A DNA stretch of 38,643 bases from Oscillospiraceae bacterium (lineage in GTDB: Bacteria > Bacillota > Clostridia > Oscillospirales > Ruminococcaceae). The notes beneath the pieces were generated by a model. That model ran no database searches and was not told the origin of the DNA. It saw only the letters and a list, made by a program, of their open reading frames with translations. Within the stretch, counting starts at the first letter, position 1, and every line of letters starts with the position of its first letter. Positions 1 through 9,560 of this stretch are shown piece after piece. The translations under genes and the position numbers were made by a program. The stretch lies in NCBI GenBank assembly GCA_015067245.1, contig SVMV01000007.1:1-38643 (forward strand), written 5' to 3'.

Positions 1-450
1 GTTGAATTTGTAGCGGTTATACGGCTTTTTCTGCTCCTTTCCTATAACTGCTTTTCAATTCACCACAAATGAGCCGCAGTCATATGTATTCGGGTGGAGA
101 AACCACCCTTTACATATTACATCTCATTTTGAAGTATTTTTGGTTTCTCCGGAGAGAGCATTTTTGGATTTTTTATTGTTACAATACATATAAGGTTAAA
201 GTTGCAACGTGACCTGCAAAGAAAACGATGGAGGACATCGGCTGGAAAAACGCTTTAGGCTGTGCATAGAGAGTATCTGCACTGATTTTGAGGGATGGGG
301 AAAATCAGCGCAAAACTGCAGTTTCTGTAAAAGCAGATGGGATTCTGTAGGGGATAAACAGCCTTAACAAACCCGGGGCCGGCAATGCCGCGGGAGCGGG
401 TAAAAAACCTTTTCAAAAGGTTTTGTCCCGCCAGGCGAAGCCGGCCCAGG

Positions 451-482
451 CTTCCATAAGGTAAGTATTACCCTTATGGAAG
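451..482. terminator. Strong hairpin upstream of xis (CTTCCATAAGG-TAAgtaTTA-CCCTTATGGAAG)
   Basis: 11-bp perfect stem, extended by 3 bp past a one-base bulge; intergenic, inside the element end. Confidence 0.6.
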
Positions 483-635
483 CAAATGTAGCGGTAGCAG
501 AAAAAGAGGTTTAAACAGATGTTCAGCCATAGAAAGAAAAAGCAGAAAGATATGCATCCATACGAAGCCCAAAAGCGGTTTTGCAGTGGTGTAAGCAAAG
601 GTTTTCATTTAAAGGACAGCGTCAGGAGGTTAAAC

Positions 636-833
636 ATGAAAGAAAGAATCAGCATCAAGGATAAGCCTACACTTACCATTGATGAAGCTGCAGAACTTTA
701 TAACATCGGCCAGCATAAACTGCGAGAACTTACAGATGACAGCAACTGCAATTTTGTACTATTTGTAGGCCGAAAAAAGCTTATAAAAAAGCGTCAGTTT
801 GATGAATACATCGCAAAGGCTTATTCAATCTAA
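636..833 (+). CDS. xis: Tn916-type excisionase (Xis-like) small DNA-binding protein
   Basis: MKERISIKDKPTLTIDEAAELYNIGQHKLRELTDD...FVLFVGRKKLIKKRQFDEYI resembles Tn916 Xis; RBS ggagg before ATG 636; directly upstream of a tyrosine integrase. ORF-track start 519 is probably too early. Confidence 0.85.
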   Translation: MKERISIKDKPTLTIDEAAELYNIGQHKLRELTDDSNCNFVLFVGRKKLIKKRQFDEYIAKAYSI

Positions 834-912
834 TATGTAGTAAAAGGGAAAAGGGTATGTTATAATTGCAGTAATATATCCTTTTTCTGCCTGTTAAGGA
901 AGGAGAATATAA

Positions 913-2145
913 ATGGCAGAAAGAAGAAAAGACTCTAAAGGCAGAGTTTTAAAGGAAAATGAATCTCAGCGCTCAGATGGTATCTACTGTTACAGATGGA
1001 GAACATCAGACCACAAAAGACATTATATCTATGCAGGAACACTTGAAGAACTGCGAGAAAAAGAGAAAAAAGTACAAAGAGATGTAAGTGATGGAATCCG
1101 TGTTGATGCCCAGCGTGTTACACTGAATGATATATACGAGCTGTGGGTGGTTCTGAAAAAAGGATTGAAACACAATACTTTTACCAATTATCAGTATATG
1201 TATAATCAGTTTGCGAGAAATGATATCGGCAATATCAAAATTGTAAACCTTAAACGTTCTGATGTGCGCAGATTCTATAATCGTCTGATAGATGACAAAG
1301 GACTGAAAATCGCAACGATTGATAATATCCATACCGTTATACATCAGGTGTTGGATGTTGCGGTTGATGACGGTTATCTGCGAAACAATGTAAGTGACAA
1401 TGCACTGAAAGAACTGAAAATGTCCCGCAATCTTTTTACCGAAAATCGAAAAGCACTTACTTTAGAAGAACAGCGTATTTTTCTTGAATATCTTCAAAAA
1501 ACGCCACAATACAACCACTGGTATCCCGTATTTGCATTTATGCTTGGCACAGGCTTAAGAGTCGGAGAAGCTACGGGTTTAAGATGGTGTGATATTGATA
1601 TGGAGAATGACAGTATCAGCGTCAATCACACTCTTGTATACTACAGCAGAGATAAAGGCCATTGCGGTTTTGCGGTAAATACACCTAAGACCAAAGCAGG
1701 TGAAAGAACAGTACCTATGATAGCAAGTGTAAAGGAAGCGCTGATGCTGGAAAAACAGTATCAGGAAGAAGCAGGGATACATAGCCGAGCACTGATAGAC
1801 GGATTTACAGATTTTATATTTGTCAACCGATTTGGCGATGTACAGCATTACGGAACACTCAACAAGGCAATCAACCGCATAGTCCGTGACTGCAACAATG
1901 AAACACTGAACAATACAAAAAATATCGAAAAAGCAGTATTGTTGCCACATTTCAGTTGTCACACCTTGAGGCATACATTTACAACCAGATTGTGCGAATC
2001 GGGAATGAATGTAAAGGTAATTCAAGAAGTTTTAGGTCATTCGGACATTTCAACTACACTTGATATTTATGCCGATGTAACAAGAGATTTGAAGAAAAGA
2101 GAAATGCAGAGGTTTGAAGATTTTATAGGTGAAACAAGAGTGTAA
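913..2145 (+). CDS. int: Tn916-family site-specific tyrosine recombinase / integrase
   Basis: Tyrosine-recombinase catalytic signature: GTGLRVGEATGLRW (Arg), HTLRHTFTTR (HxLR), LGHSDISTTLDIYADV (His, Tyr); N-terminal arm-binding region. Confidence 0.95.
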   Translation: MAERRKDSKGRVLKENESQRSDGIYCYRWRTSDHKRHYIYAGTLEELREKEKKVQRDVSDGIRVDAQRVTLNDIYELWVVLKKGLKHNTFTNYQYMYNQFARNDIGNIKIVNLKRSDVRRFYNRLIDDKGLKIATIDNIHTVIHQVLDVAVDDGYLRNNVSDNALKELKMSRNLFTENRKALTLEEQRIFLEYLQKTPQYNHWYPVFAFMLGTGLRVGEATGLRWCDIDMENDSISVNHTLVYYSRDKGHCGFAVNTPKTKAGERTVPMIASVKEALMLEKQYQEEAGIHSRALIDGFTDFIFVNRFGDVQHYGTLNKAINRIVRDCNNETLNNTKNIEKAVLLPHFSCHTLRHTFTTRLCESGMNVKVIQEVLGHSDISTTLDIYADVTRDLKKREMQRFEDFIGETRV

Positions 2146-2148
2146 ATT

Positions 2149-2181
2149 CACTGCACCCGTTACTGCACCCACACTGCACCC
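2149..2181 (+). repeat. Three direct repeats (C/T)ACTGCACCC immediately after int
   Basis: cactgcaccc-gt-tactgcaccc-a-cactgcaccc read directly; likely integrase arm-type sites at the element end. Confidence 0.6.
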
Positions 2182-2655
2182 AATTTGCGAAAACATATGA
2201 AAACAGGTGACAGTATATGTATGTTTTGTCTTGAAAAAGTGCAGCAAATGAGATAATATATAAACATATGAAAGCTTATGAAATGGTTTCAGGGGAATTC
2301 CCAACCATGAAGCCTCTTGACAAATAATAGAATTTATTTTGACAAAAGGTACTGTAAAAATGATTTTGCAGGTTTTAGGCAGTTATACCCCATATATACA
2401 CACATAAAATAAAGCAAAAATGCGGCCTTTTCAGGCTGCATTAATATGAAATCAATAAATAATCCCCACCAAAGCTCAGATTGATGTTTTGATGGGGATA
2501 TTTTTGTGCTGTATTCAGTGTTTTGTCCTGTTGTGTAAAGATTCCTTTTGGCTGCATTTTTCATTTGACTAATGCAGGGTAATAAAGGTACAATATAACT
2601 GTTATATATAAACAAATGCAGTCGCAAGGGCGGCTTTTGAATAAAGGAGAAAATT

Positions 2656-2886
2656 ATGGATTTCAAAGACATTGAACTTTTAGACCTGCAGGATTGCCCA
2701 TACTGCGGAGGTCCTGGCCAGCTTTGGCGTGAAGGCAACTGGGGCAGTTATATTGAATGTGTGGACTGTGGCGCACAGACACCTATTGTAGAGTACAAAA
2801 GCGAAGCAGAGCGCACCGAAGCAGAAAAAAGACTTGCTGACGCCTGGAATCAGGGCAAGGTTGTAAGCTTTGGCAGAGGTGAGTAA
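2656..2886 (+). CDS. Lar-like (restriction alleviation family) zinc-ribbon protein
   Basis: CPYCGGPGQLWREGNWGSYIECVDCG...W pattern: CxxC pair, CxxC pair and the C-terminal AWN typical of Lar-like small zinc-ribbon proteins. Confidence 0.6.
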   Translation: MDFKDIELLDLQDCPYCGGPGQLWREGNWGSYIECVDCGAQTPIVEYKSEAERTEAEKRLADAWNQGKVVSFGRGE

Positions 2887-2890
2887 TTTT

Positions 2891-3505
2891 ATGAATCAAT
2901 ATACAGACATAAAGACCACCCCCCTTAAATTCCATATGTTTTTCTGGAAAATATGGATACCAGTACAGATTATTCTTGGCGGCTGGAATTTTGGCACGCT
3001 ATCGGCAGATATGCAGGCCATAGACCTTTATACCGCCATAGATATGGTGTATTATCTGCTTAGCGGTGTGCTGTTTGCAGCCGCCCTTGGCGGCTTTTTT
3101 CGCTGGAAGCGCAGTGCACTTATAAGTGTATTTATACAGATGGCAGCAAATATTTTATATGTGCTTATTGCTTTTGTGCTTGCTTATTCACAGACGCCTT
3201 CCACCGCAAATCTTGCCTTTGGCAGTGTTGCAGGCACCTTTATCCGCTGCATACCTGTTGGAATATACTACTACAAACGCCGCAGGCTTTTTGTTAAGGG
3301 CGGCTACAGCAGGCAGCAGATGCAGGCAATGCAAAACAGCGGTTATTCTGCCAGCTTCAGCGGCAGCTTTGCGCAAAACAGCCGTACTTACAGCAGCACA
3401 CAGCAGGAAAACAGCGGTGAACAGCCGCATTTTTGCCACAACTGTGGCAGGCAGCTGCCAAACAACCCAAACTTCTGCATATACTGCGGAACAAAACTAA
3501 GATAA
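2891..3505 (+). CDS. Membrane protein with C-terminal zinc-ribbon
   Basis: Several hydrophobic segments; C-terminal CHNCGRQLPNNPNFCIYCGTKL zinc ribbon; ATG 4 bp after the preceding stop. Confidence 0.75.
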   Translation: MNQYTDIKTTPLKFHMFFWKIWIPVQIILGGWNFGTLSADMQAIDLYTAIDMVYYLLSGVLFAAALGGFFRWKRSALISVFIQMAANILYVLIAFVLAYSQTPSTANLAFGSVAGTFIRCIPVGIYYYKRRRLFVKGGYSRQQMQAMQNSGYSASFSGSFAQNSRTYSSTQQENSGEQPHFCHNCGRQLPNNPNFCIYCGTKLR

Positions 3506-3515
3506 GGAGCATTGC

Positions 3516-4046
3516 ATGAAACTTTATGTTGCAAGACACGGCCAGACCCAGTGGAATGCCGAAAACCGTGTGTGTGGCAGCACCAATCTGCCTCTTACCG
3601 ACCTTGGCAAAGATCAGGCAAAACTGCTGGCCGAAAAGGTTAAAGAATATAATATTGATGTGATTATTGCATCACCGATGATGCGTGCAATGCAGACGGC
3701 AGGTGCGGTGAGCATTGCAACAGGTATACCTGTTATAATGGACGACCGCCTGCGCGAGCACGACTATGGCAGTTTTGAAGGTGCAGACCGCAACAGTGAC
3801 GAATACTGGGCGCAGAAATATCAGTTTGCAGCAAAGTTCCCAAAAGGCGAAAGTGTGCTGCAGCTGGCACAAAGGGTGTACAACCTGCTGGGTGATGTAA
3901 AAAAGACCTATCCTGACAAAAACGTGCTGCTGGTAAGCCACGGCGGCGTAAGCCGAATGATAAAAACCTATTTTGAAGATATGACCAATGATGAGTTTTT
4001 TCACTATTCGCCCGAAAACGCATTTGTGGCAGAGTATGAAATGTAG
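3516..4046 (+). CDS. Histidine phosphatase (phosphoglycerate mutase-like) family protein
   Basis: LYVARHGQTQWNAENRVCG (RHG motif), SHGGVSRMI second catalytic His. Confidence 0.9.
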   Translation: MKLYVARHGQTQWNAENRVCGSTNLPLTDLGKDQAKLLAEKVKEYNIDVIIASPMMRAMQTAGAVSIATGIPVIMDDRLREHDYGSFEGADRNSDEYWAQKYQFAAKFPKGESVLQLAQRVYNLLGDVKKTYPDKNVLLVSHGGVSRMIKTYFEDMTNDEFFHYSPENAFVAEYEM

Positions 4047-4050
4047 TGAC

Positions 4051-4120
4051 CCTTTTACGTCAAAAGTATCCAAAAGCCTTTGCCAAGGCTTTGCTTGTGA
4101 CTTTTGACAAGGTCAAAAAA
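4051..4120 (-). repeat. Internally deleted copy of the dispersed repeat
   Basis: Complement contains TTTTTTGACCTTGTCAAAAG ... CTTTTGGATACTTTTG with a shorter spacer. Confidence 0.65.
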
Positions 4121-4233
4121 CAGACTTTCTTACAATTGCAATCCATTTATAAATGCTCACTGTTAACCAGCTTACAAAATATCAAAAAAACAATCTGAGT
4201 TTATAAATTGAGAAATACTCCATTGATATAACA

Positions 4234-4275
4234 ACAAACCACCGACTGTCACGGAGATAACAGTCGGTGGTTTGT
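4234..4275. terminator. 16-bp perfect hairpin terminator after livF
   Basis: ACAAACCACCGACTGT-cacggagata-ACAGTCGGTGGTTTGT followed by a T-rich tract. Confidence 0.85.
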
Positions 4276-4302
4276 TTTGTATATTTTACACTTTTAAGGG
4301 TA

Positions 4303-5004
4303 TTAGTTGCCGCCAAGGTATGCCTTTTTAATCTGGTCGCTTTCTTTAAGCTGTGCACCTGTGCCTGTAAGCACTACACGGCCGCTTTCCAGAACATAGG
4401 CACGGTCTGCAATGGACAGTGCCATTTCGGCATTCTGTTCAACAAGAAGAATTGTTGTACCCATTTTGTGAAATTCTTTGATAATGTCAAAGATACCCTG
4501 AACCAGAATAGGCGCAAGACCCATTGATGGTTCGTCCAGAATAAGCAGGTCAGGGTGGCTCATCATAGCGCGGCCCATTGCCAGCATCTGCTGTTCGCCG
4601 CCAGAGAGTGTGCCTGCAATCTGGTTTTGTCTTTCGCGCAGACGTGGGAAGTGGTTGTAAACACTTTCGATATCTGCCGCCATATTGTCGCCTTTTGTAT
4701 ACGCGCCCATCTCCAGATTTTCTTTAACGGTCATCTGCAGAAAGATGCGGCGGCCTTCGGGAACGTGGGCAAGGCCTTTGGAAACCAGTTTATATGCTTC
4801 CACCTTGCTTATGTCTTCGTCCTTGAAGGTGATATGGCCTGTTTTGGAACGCAAAAGACCAGAGATTGTTTTGAGAATTGTAGATTTGCCAGCGCCGTTT
4901 GCACCGATAAGTGAAACAATTTCGCCCTTGTGCACTTCAAAGGAAACATCCTTTATGGCGTGAATCTGGCCGTAATAAACATTTATATTTTCAACTTTTA
5001 ACAT
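4303..5004 (-). CDS. livF: Branched-chain amino acid ABC transporter ATP-binding protein LivF
   Basis: Walker A GANGAGKST, LSGGEQQMLAMGRAMM signature, LILDEPSMGLAP Walker B; operon context. Confidence 0.95.
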   Translation of the reverse strand: MLKVENINVYYGQIHAIKDVSFEVHKGEIVSLIGANGAGKSTILKTISGLLRSKTGHITFKDEDISKVEAYKLVSKGLAHVPEGRRIFLQMTVKENLEMGAYTKGDNMAADIESVYNHFPRLRERQNQIAGTLSGGEQQMLAMGRAMMSHPDLLILDEPSMGLAPILVQGIFDIIKEFHKMGTTILLVEQNAEMALSIADRAYVLESGRVVLTGTGAQLKESDQIKKAYLGGN

Positions 5005-5853
5005 TTATTTATCCGCCTTTTTACCAAGATAAGCTTCAATAACTTTAGGGTTGGCTTTGATTTCGTCAGGTGTGCCCTTTGCGATGATTTCGCCGTAGTT
5101 GAGAACACAGATACCTTCGCAGATACCCATAACCAAGTTCATATCGTGTTCGATAAGCATAATTGCAATCTGGAATTCGTCACGGATGCGACGGATGTTT
5201 TCCATAAGTTCTGCAGTTTCACTTGGGTTCATACCTGCAGCAGGCTCGTCCAGCAGCAGAATTTTTGGGTTTGTTGCAAGGGCGCGCACAATTTCCAGAC
5301 GGCGCTGTGCACCGTAAGGCAGGCTGCCTGCCTGATGGTGACGCAAATCTGCCATACCAAAGAAGTCCAGCAGTTCCTTTGCTTTGTCATAAGCCTGTTT
5401 TTCGGCCTGTTTATAGCCAAAACCGTGTGTTATGGAAGAAAGCAGGCTTGTGTGCAGCTGGTTGTGCATACCGATTTTAACATTGTCCATAACGGTCATT
5501 TTGCCGAACAGACGGATGTTCTGGAATGTACGGGCAATACCCATTTTGCTTACCTGGTCGCAGCTTTTGCCTTTTGTGTCGTAGCCGTCCAGCAATATTG
5601 TGCCGCGTGTTGGCTGATAAACGTTTGTAAGAAGGTTAAAAACTGTGGTTTTGCCTGCACCGTTTGGGCCGATAAGACCGCAGATTTCGGTTGGACCGAT
5701 AGCAAGGTTAAGGTTGTTAACAGCTGTAAGGCCGCCAAAGTCGATACCCAGCTGGTGTGTCTGCAGCACTGGTGCCTTGTGCATATCTTCGATTGGCACA
5801 ATTGAGTGGCTTGGAAGGGGAACCATAATACGTTCTGATGGTTTTACTGCCAT
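5005..5853 (-). CDS. livG: Branched-chain amino acid ABC transporter ATP-binding protein LivG
   Basis: GPNGAGKTT, PYGAQRRLEIVRALATNPKILLLDEPAAGMNPSE; LivG-type C-terminus VIEAYLG. Confidence 0.95.
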   Translation of the reverse strand: MAVKPSERIMVPLPSHSIVPIEDMHKAPVLQTHQLGIDFGGLTAVNNLNLAIGPTEICGLIGPNGAGKTTVFNLLTNVYQPTRGTILLDGYDTKGKSCDQVSKMGIARTFQNIRLFGKMTVMDNVKIGMHNQLHTSLLSSITHGFGYKQAEKQAYDKAKELLDFFGMADLRHHQAGSLPYGAQRRLEIVRALATNPKILLLDEPAAGMNPSETAELMENIRRIRDEFQIAIMLIEHDMNLVMGICEGICVLNYGEIIAKGTPDEIKANPKVIEAYLGKKADK

Positions 5854-5854
5854 A

Positions 5855-6871
5855 TTATTTTTCCTCCTTTGCCTGTTTTTTGTTTGCTAACTGTTTTTTG
5901 AAATATTCAACAGGTGAATATTTTGCCATAAACATTTTGATTTTGTCATTGGATGTGAAAATCATCATTACAATAAGAACTATTGCGTAGATAAGCATGC
6001 GGTAGTCCTGCAGGGAACGCAGCATTTCAGGAAGCATAACAATAAGTGCCCCCGCAATAACGCTGCCGCGGATAGAACCGATGCCGCCAAGCACAACCAT
6101 AACCAGAATTTCGATGGAATAGTTATAGTCAAATGTGCCTGCTGTAAGGATTGAGTAGTTGTGGCTGTAAAGCACCCCTGCTATACCTGCAAAGAAAGCG
6201 GATAGTGAAAAAACAATAAGTTTATAGCGTGTTGCATTTACGCCTACGCTGGTTGCGGCAATTGTGTTGTCGCGCAGGGCCTGGATTGCACGGCCGTGTT
6301 TTGATTTTACAAGGTTCTGGATAACAAACAGTGTGATAAACACAAGAATGATACCGTATGTAAAGCTTGCATCCTGTGGCACACCTTTAAGGCCTGCTGC
6401 ACCGCCTGTAAATTCAAGGTTGATAACAATACTGCGCAGAATTTCGCCAAATGCAAGTGTAACAATTGCAAGGTAGTCCCCTTTAAGACGAAGAACAACC
6501 AGACAAACCAAAGCACCAAATATTGCACCAAGGATGCCGCCTGCCAGCAAAGACAAAGGGAAACGCACTGCCACAGGAATCTGTGGAAAGCTGTTTGCCA
6601 AAAATTTGGATAAAAGACCGCCGGTGTAGGCACCTATGGACATAAATGCCGCATGGCCAAGGGAAAGTTCGCCCAAAAAACCGATAACAAGGTTAAGGGA
6701 AACTGCAAGGATAACTGCAACGCAGATTGGCACCAGCATACTTTTCATGTGACGTGTTGCGTTGCCTGTTTGTATCATAACTGTAACAACAAGATAAAAC
6801 GCCAGCACGATTGCATAGTTTATCAGGTTGTTTACAGTGCTTTTTCTAAGCTTTTTCTGTGATTTTTTCAT
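5855..6871 (-). CDS. livM: Branched-chain amino acid ABC transporter permease LivM
   Basis: LivM family permease (LSLGHAAFMSIGAYTGGLL..., LGGIGSIRGSVIAGALI); ATG 6871, with an alternative GTG at 6880. Confidence 0.95.
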   Translation of the reverse strand: MKKSQKKLRKSTVNNLINYAIVLAFYLVVTVMIQTGNATRHMKSMLVPICVAVILAVSLNLVIGFLGELSLGHAAFMSIGAYTGGLLSKFLANSFPQIPVAVRFPLSLLAGGILGAIFGALVCLVVLRLKGDYLAIVTLAFGEILRSIVINLEFTGGAAGLKGVPQDASFTYGIILVFITLFVIQNLVKSKHGRAIQALRDNTIAATSVGVNATRYKLIVFSLSAFFAGIAGVLYSHNYSILTAGTFDYNYSIEILVMVVLGGIGSIRGSVIAGALIVMLPEMLRSLQDYRMLIYAIVLIVMMIFTSNDKIKMFMAKYSPVEYFKKQLANKKQAKEEK

Positions 6872-6880
6872 ACCCTGCAC

Positions 6881-7756
6881 CTATACCTTTTCGTTGATTT
6901 TTTTGCCCAAGAGGCCTGTTGGCTTAAGGCAGAGAACAAGAACAAGCACGCCAAAAACAATAGCGTCAGAAAGTTCTGTGGAGATGTAAGCTTTTGCAAG
7001 GTTTTCGATAACACCAAGGAGAATGCCGCCCAGCATAGCGCCAGGGATGCTGCCGATGCCGCCAAATACAGCAGCAACAAAAGCCTTGATACCAGGCATA
7101 CTGCCAGAATATGGGCCGATAAAGCCGTATGTTGCGCCAAAGAAAAGACCTGCAACAGATGCAAGAGCAGAACCAATTGCAAATGTAACTGTGATTGTTT
7201 TGTTTACGCTGATACCCATAAGCTCGGCTGCGTCACGGTCTTCAGAAACTGCGCGCATTGCCTTGCCCATTTTTGTTTTATTGATAAACAGTGTAAGGGC
7301 AACCATGATGATAACTGTAACGATAAGTGTTTCGATACTTTCGCCCTTTACTGTGAGTTCGCCGATGTGGATAGGCTCCATATTGAAAACTTTTGGAAAG
7401 CTCTTCTGTGTGGAACCAAAGATAAGCAGTGCCAGCGACTGCAAAAAGTAGGATACACCGATAGCGGTGATAAGTACTGAAAGGGATGGTGAAGAACGCA
7501 GCGGTTTATATGCAATTCTTTCTATCAGCACACCCATTACAACACATACCAGAACGCTTACCAGTATACCTGCAACAGCAGGCAGACCCATGCTGTTTAC
7601 AGCGACAATAACGGTGAACGCACCTACCATAATAACGTCACCGTGAGCAAAGTTAAGCATCTTTGCTATGCCGTATACCATTGTGTAACCAAGGGCTATC
7701 AGGGCGTAGATACTGCCCAGGCTTAAGCCGCTTATAAGGTTTGAAAGAAAGTTCAT
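6881..7756 (-). CDS. livH: Branched-chain amino acid ABC transporter permease LivH
   Basis: SGLSLGSIYALIALGYTMVYGIAKMLNFAHGDVIMVGAF... LivH signature; ATG 7756 preferred over the ORF-track start. Confidence 0.95.
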   Translation of the reverse strand: MNFLSNLISGLSLGSIYALIALGYTMVYGIAKMLNFAHGDVIMVGAFTVIVAVNSMGLPAVAGILVSVLVCVVMGVLIERIAYKPLRSSPSLSVLITAIGVSYFLQSLALLIFGSTQKSFPKVFNMEPIHIGELTVKGESIETLIVTVIIMVALTLFINKTKMGKAMRAVSEDRDAAELMGISVNKTITVTFAIGSALASVAGLFFGATYGFIGPYSGSMPGIKAFVAAVFGGIGSIPGAMLGGILLGVIENLAKAYISTELSDAIVFGVLVLVLCLKPTGLLGKKINEKV

Positions 7757-7984
7757 AATAACGCTCCGTTTAAGGACAATATCGGGCAGGAGCACCTGCC
7801 CGATTTGTCTTTTTATTTTTTTGGTTTTAACTTAAAAGTGTGTAAAGTGTAATTTTTTCAAATTACTGTGCAGCATTTGCTGCCAAAAGTGTAAAAATGT
7901 TTTGATTTTTAAAGCTTTTCTGCTTTATGAATTATACAAATTTTCCGGATTGATTTTACCAAAACCGCCTGCCGCCACAAAAGC

Positions 7985-8190
7985 GGATTATTATAACCGC
8001 ACGGTAGGTTTCGGTCTTACCGTATAATTAGTCTGCGGTTTCAACGTTCTCGCCTTAAATAAGGCGGGGTTGTTATAACCGCACGGCAGAATTAATTTTT
8101 GTGTACTGATTAATCTGCGGTTTCAACGTTCTGACCGCGGAAATCTGTGATTTCCGAAAATGCGTATGCATTTCACAGCTTTAGCTGTGC
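7985..8190 (-). other. Structured RNA-like array (6 hairpins, two copies of AGAACGTTGAAACCGCAGA) between livK and livH
   Basis: Manual pairing: CACAGCT/AGCTGTG, AAATGC/GCATTT, GGAAATC/GATTTCC, CGCCTTA/TAAGGCG, and two AACCGCA...TGCGGTT stems in tandem. Confidence 0.6.
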
Positions 8191-8200
8191 GGGCAGGTTG

Positions 8201-9376
8201 TTATTTAACGTTGTCGTAGGAAACGTATACGCCGTCAACGATAACAACAGCTGTTGCGTTTTTGTCTGGTTCGCCAGAAGCGTCCCATCTCATTGTACCT
8301 GTTGTACCAACAACTTCGATTTCAAGCATTGCTGCGATCATTGCTTCGTTGAAGCCTTCTTCTTCAGGTGTAACGCCTGCTTTTTCGAATGCTGCTACGA
8401 TTGCGTATACTGCGTCGTATGCGTCTGCTGCAAACTGGTCAGGTGTTGTGCCGTATTTTGCTTTGTAAGCTGCTGTAAAGGATTTTGTTGGTTCTGTTTC
8501 GCTGTCTGCTGCGAATGGTGTAAGGAGCATAACGCCTTCAGCAAGTGGAAGGTTGTCCTGACCGATTTTTTCAAGGATACCGTCAAGGCCGTCACAGCCG
8601 AAGAATGTGATGTCAAGACCAGCTTTGTCAGCCTGTGTGATGATGTAAGCTGCTTCCTGTGCGTAGATTGGGAGGAAGAGAAGGTCTGCGCCAGATTCTT
8701 TAACTGCCTGAAGCTGTACGGAGAAGTCTGTGTTGGACTGGTTTGTGAAAGCTTCGTCTGCTACGATTTCAAGGCCGTTTTCTGCTGCTGTGTCAACAAA
8801 GGATTTTCTGAGGCCGTTGGAGTAGTCGTTGGATTTATCGTAGATGATAGCAACTTTTTCTGCTACTGCGTTGTCTTTGATAAAGTTAGCTGCGTAGAGA
8901 CCCTGTGCGCTGTCTTCGAAGCAAACGCGGAAGCAGTTGTCGTACTGTGTACATTCAAGCTGGCTGCCAGATGGTGTAAGGAAAAGCATATTGTCAACTT
9001 TAGCTTCTTCTGTGATTGCGATACATGCACCAGATGTTGTGCCGCCAAGTGTTACGTCCATGCCGTCGTCAAACATTGTTGCATAAGCCTGAACTGCCTG
9101 TGCGCCGTCTGCCTGGTCGTCTTCTACTCTTGCATAAACTGTCCAGCCATCTGCAAAGCCGCCGTTAGCGTTGATTTCTTCTGCTGCAAGTTCTGCACCC
9201 TGTTTAACGGATGTGCCGTATGTTGCATAGTCGCCTGTAAGTGGGCCTGTACCGCCGATGTAGAGAACTTTTTCTGTTTCTGCGCTGCCGCCTTCAGCTG
9301 CAGGTTCGCTGCTGCCGCAGGCTGTCATGCTGACCATCATAGCTGCTGCTAAAAATAATGCCATTAATTTTTTCAT
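8201..9376 (-). CDS. livK: Branched-chain amino acid ABC transporter substrate-binding lipoprotein (LivJ/LivK)
   Basis: Lipoprotein signal MKKLMALFLAAAMMVSMTACGSS; periplasmic-binding fold (GGTGPLTGDYATYGTSVKQGAELAAEEIN). Confidence 0.93.
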   Translation of the reverse strand: MKKLMALFLAAAMMVSMTACGSSEPAAEGGSAETEKVLYIGGTGPLTGDYATYGTSVKQGAELAAEEINANGGFADGWTVYARVEDDQADGAQAVQAYATMFDDGMDVTLGGTTSGACIAITEEAKVDNMLFLTPSGSQLECTQYDNCFRVCFEDSAQGLYAANFIKDNAVAEKVAIIYDKSNDYSNGLRKSFVDTAAENGLEIVADEAFTNQSNTDFSVQLQAVKESGADLLFLPIYAQEAAYIITQADKAGLDITFFGCDGLDGILEKIGQDNLPLAEGVMLLTPFAADSETEPTKSFTAAYKAKYGTTPDQFAADAYDAVYAIVAAFEKAGVTPEEEGFNEAMIAAMLEIEVVGTTGTMRWDASGEPDKNATAVVIVDGVYVSYDNVK

Positions 9377-9500
9377 AACTAATACCTCTTTTATAAAATA
9401 TTTTTTATTTCTGTTTATAATAACCATTCCAAAGCTCCGGACTCTTTGGGCTGGCTGTATACATATTTATGTTTACGGCCTTTTGGCCGTTAAACCCAAT

Positions 9501-9540
9501 TTAAAAGGCTGTACCCTTTTCAAAAGAGTACAGCCCATTT
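9501..9540 (-). terminator. Rho-independent terminator for the 94-aa ORF
   Basis: aaGGCTGTACcctttTCAAAAGAGTACAGCC hairpin, T-rich on the minus strand. Confidence 0.6.
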
Positions 9541-9560
9541 TGCCGTTTATACTGCGTGCT

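Noticed and set aside
8147-9352. 401-aa Cys-rich plus-strand ORF
   Set aside because: Fully antisense to livK; Cys/Phe/Val-rich composition is the complement of Ala/Glu/Thr-rich codons
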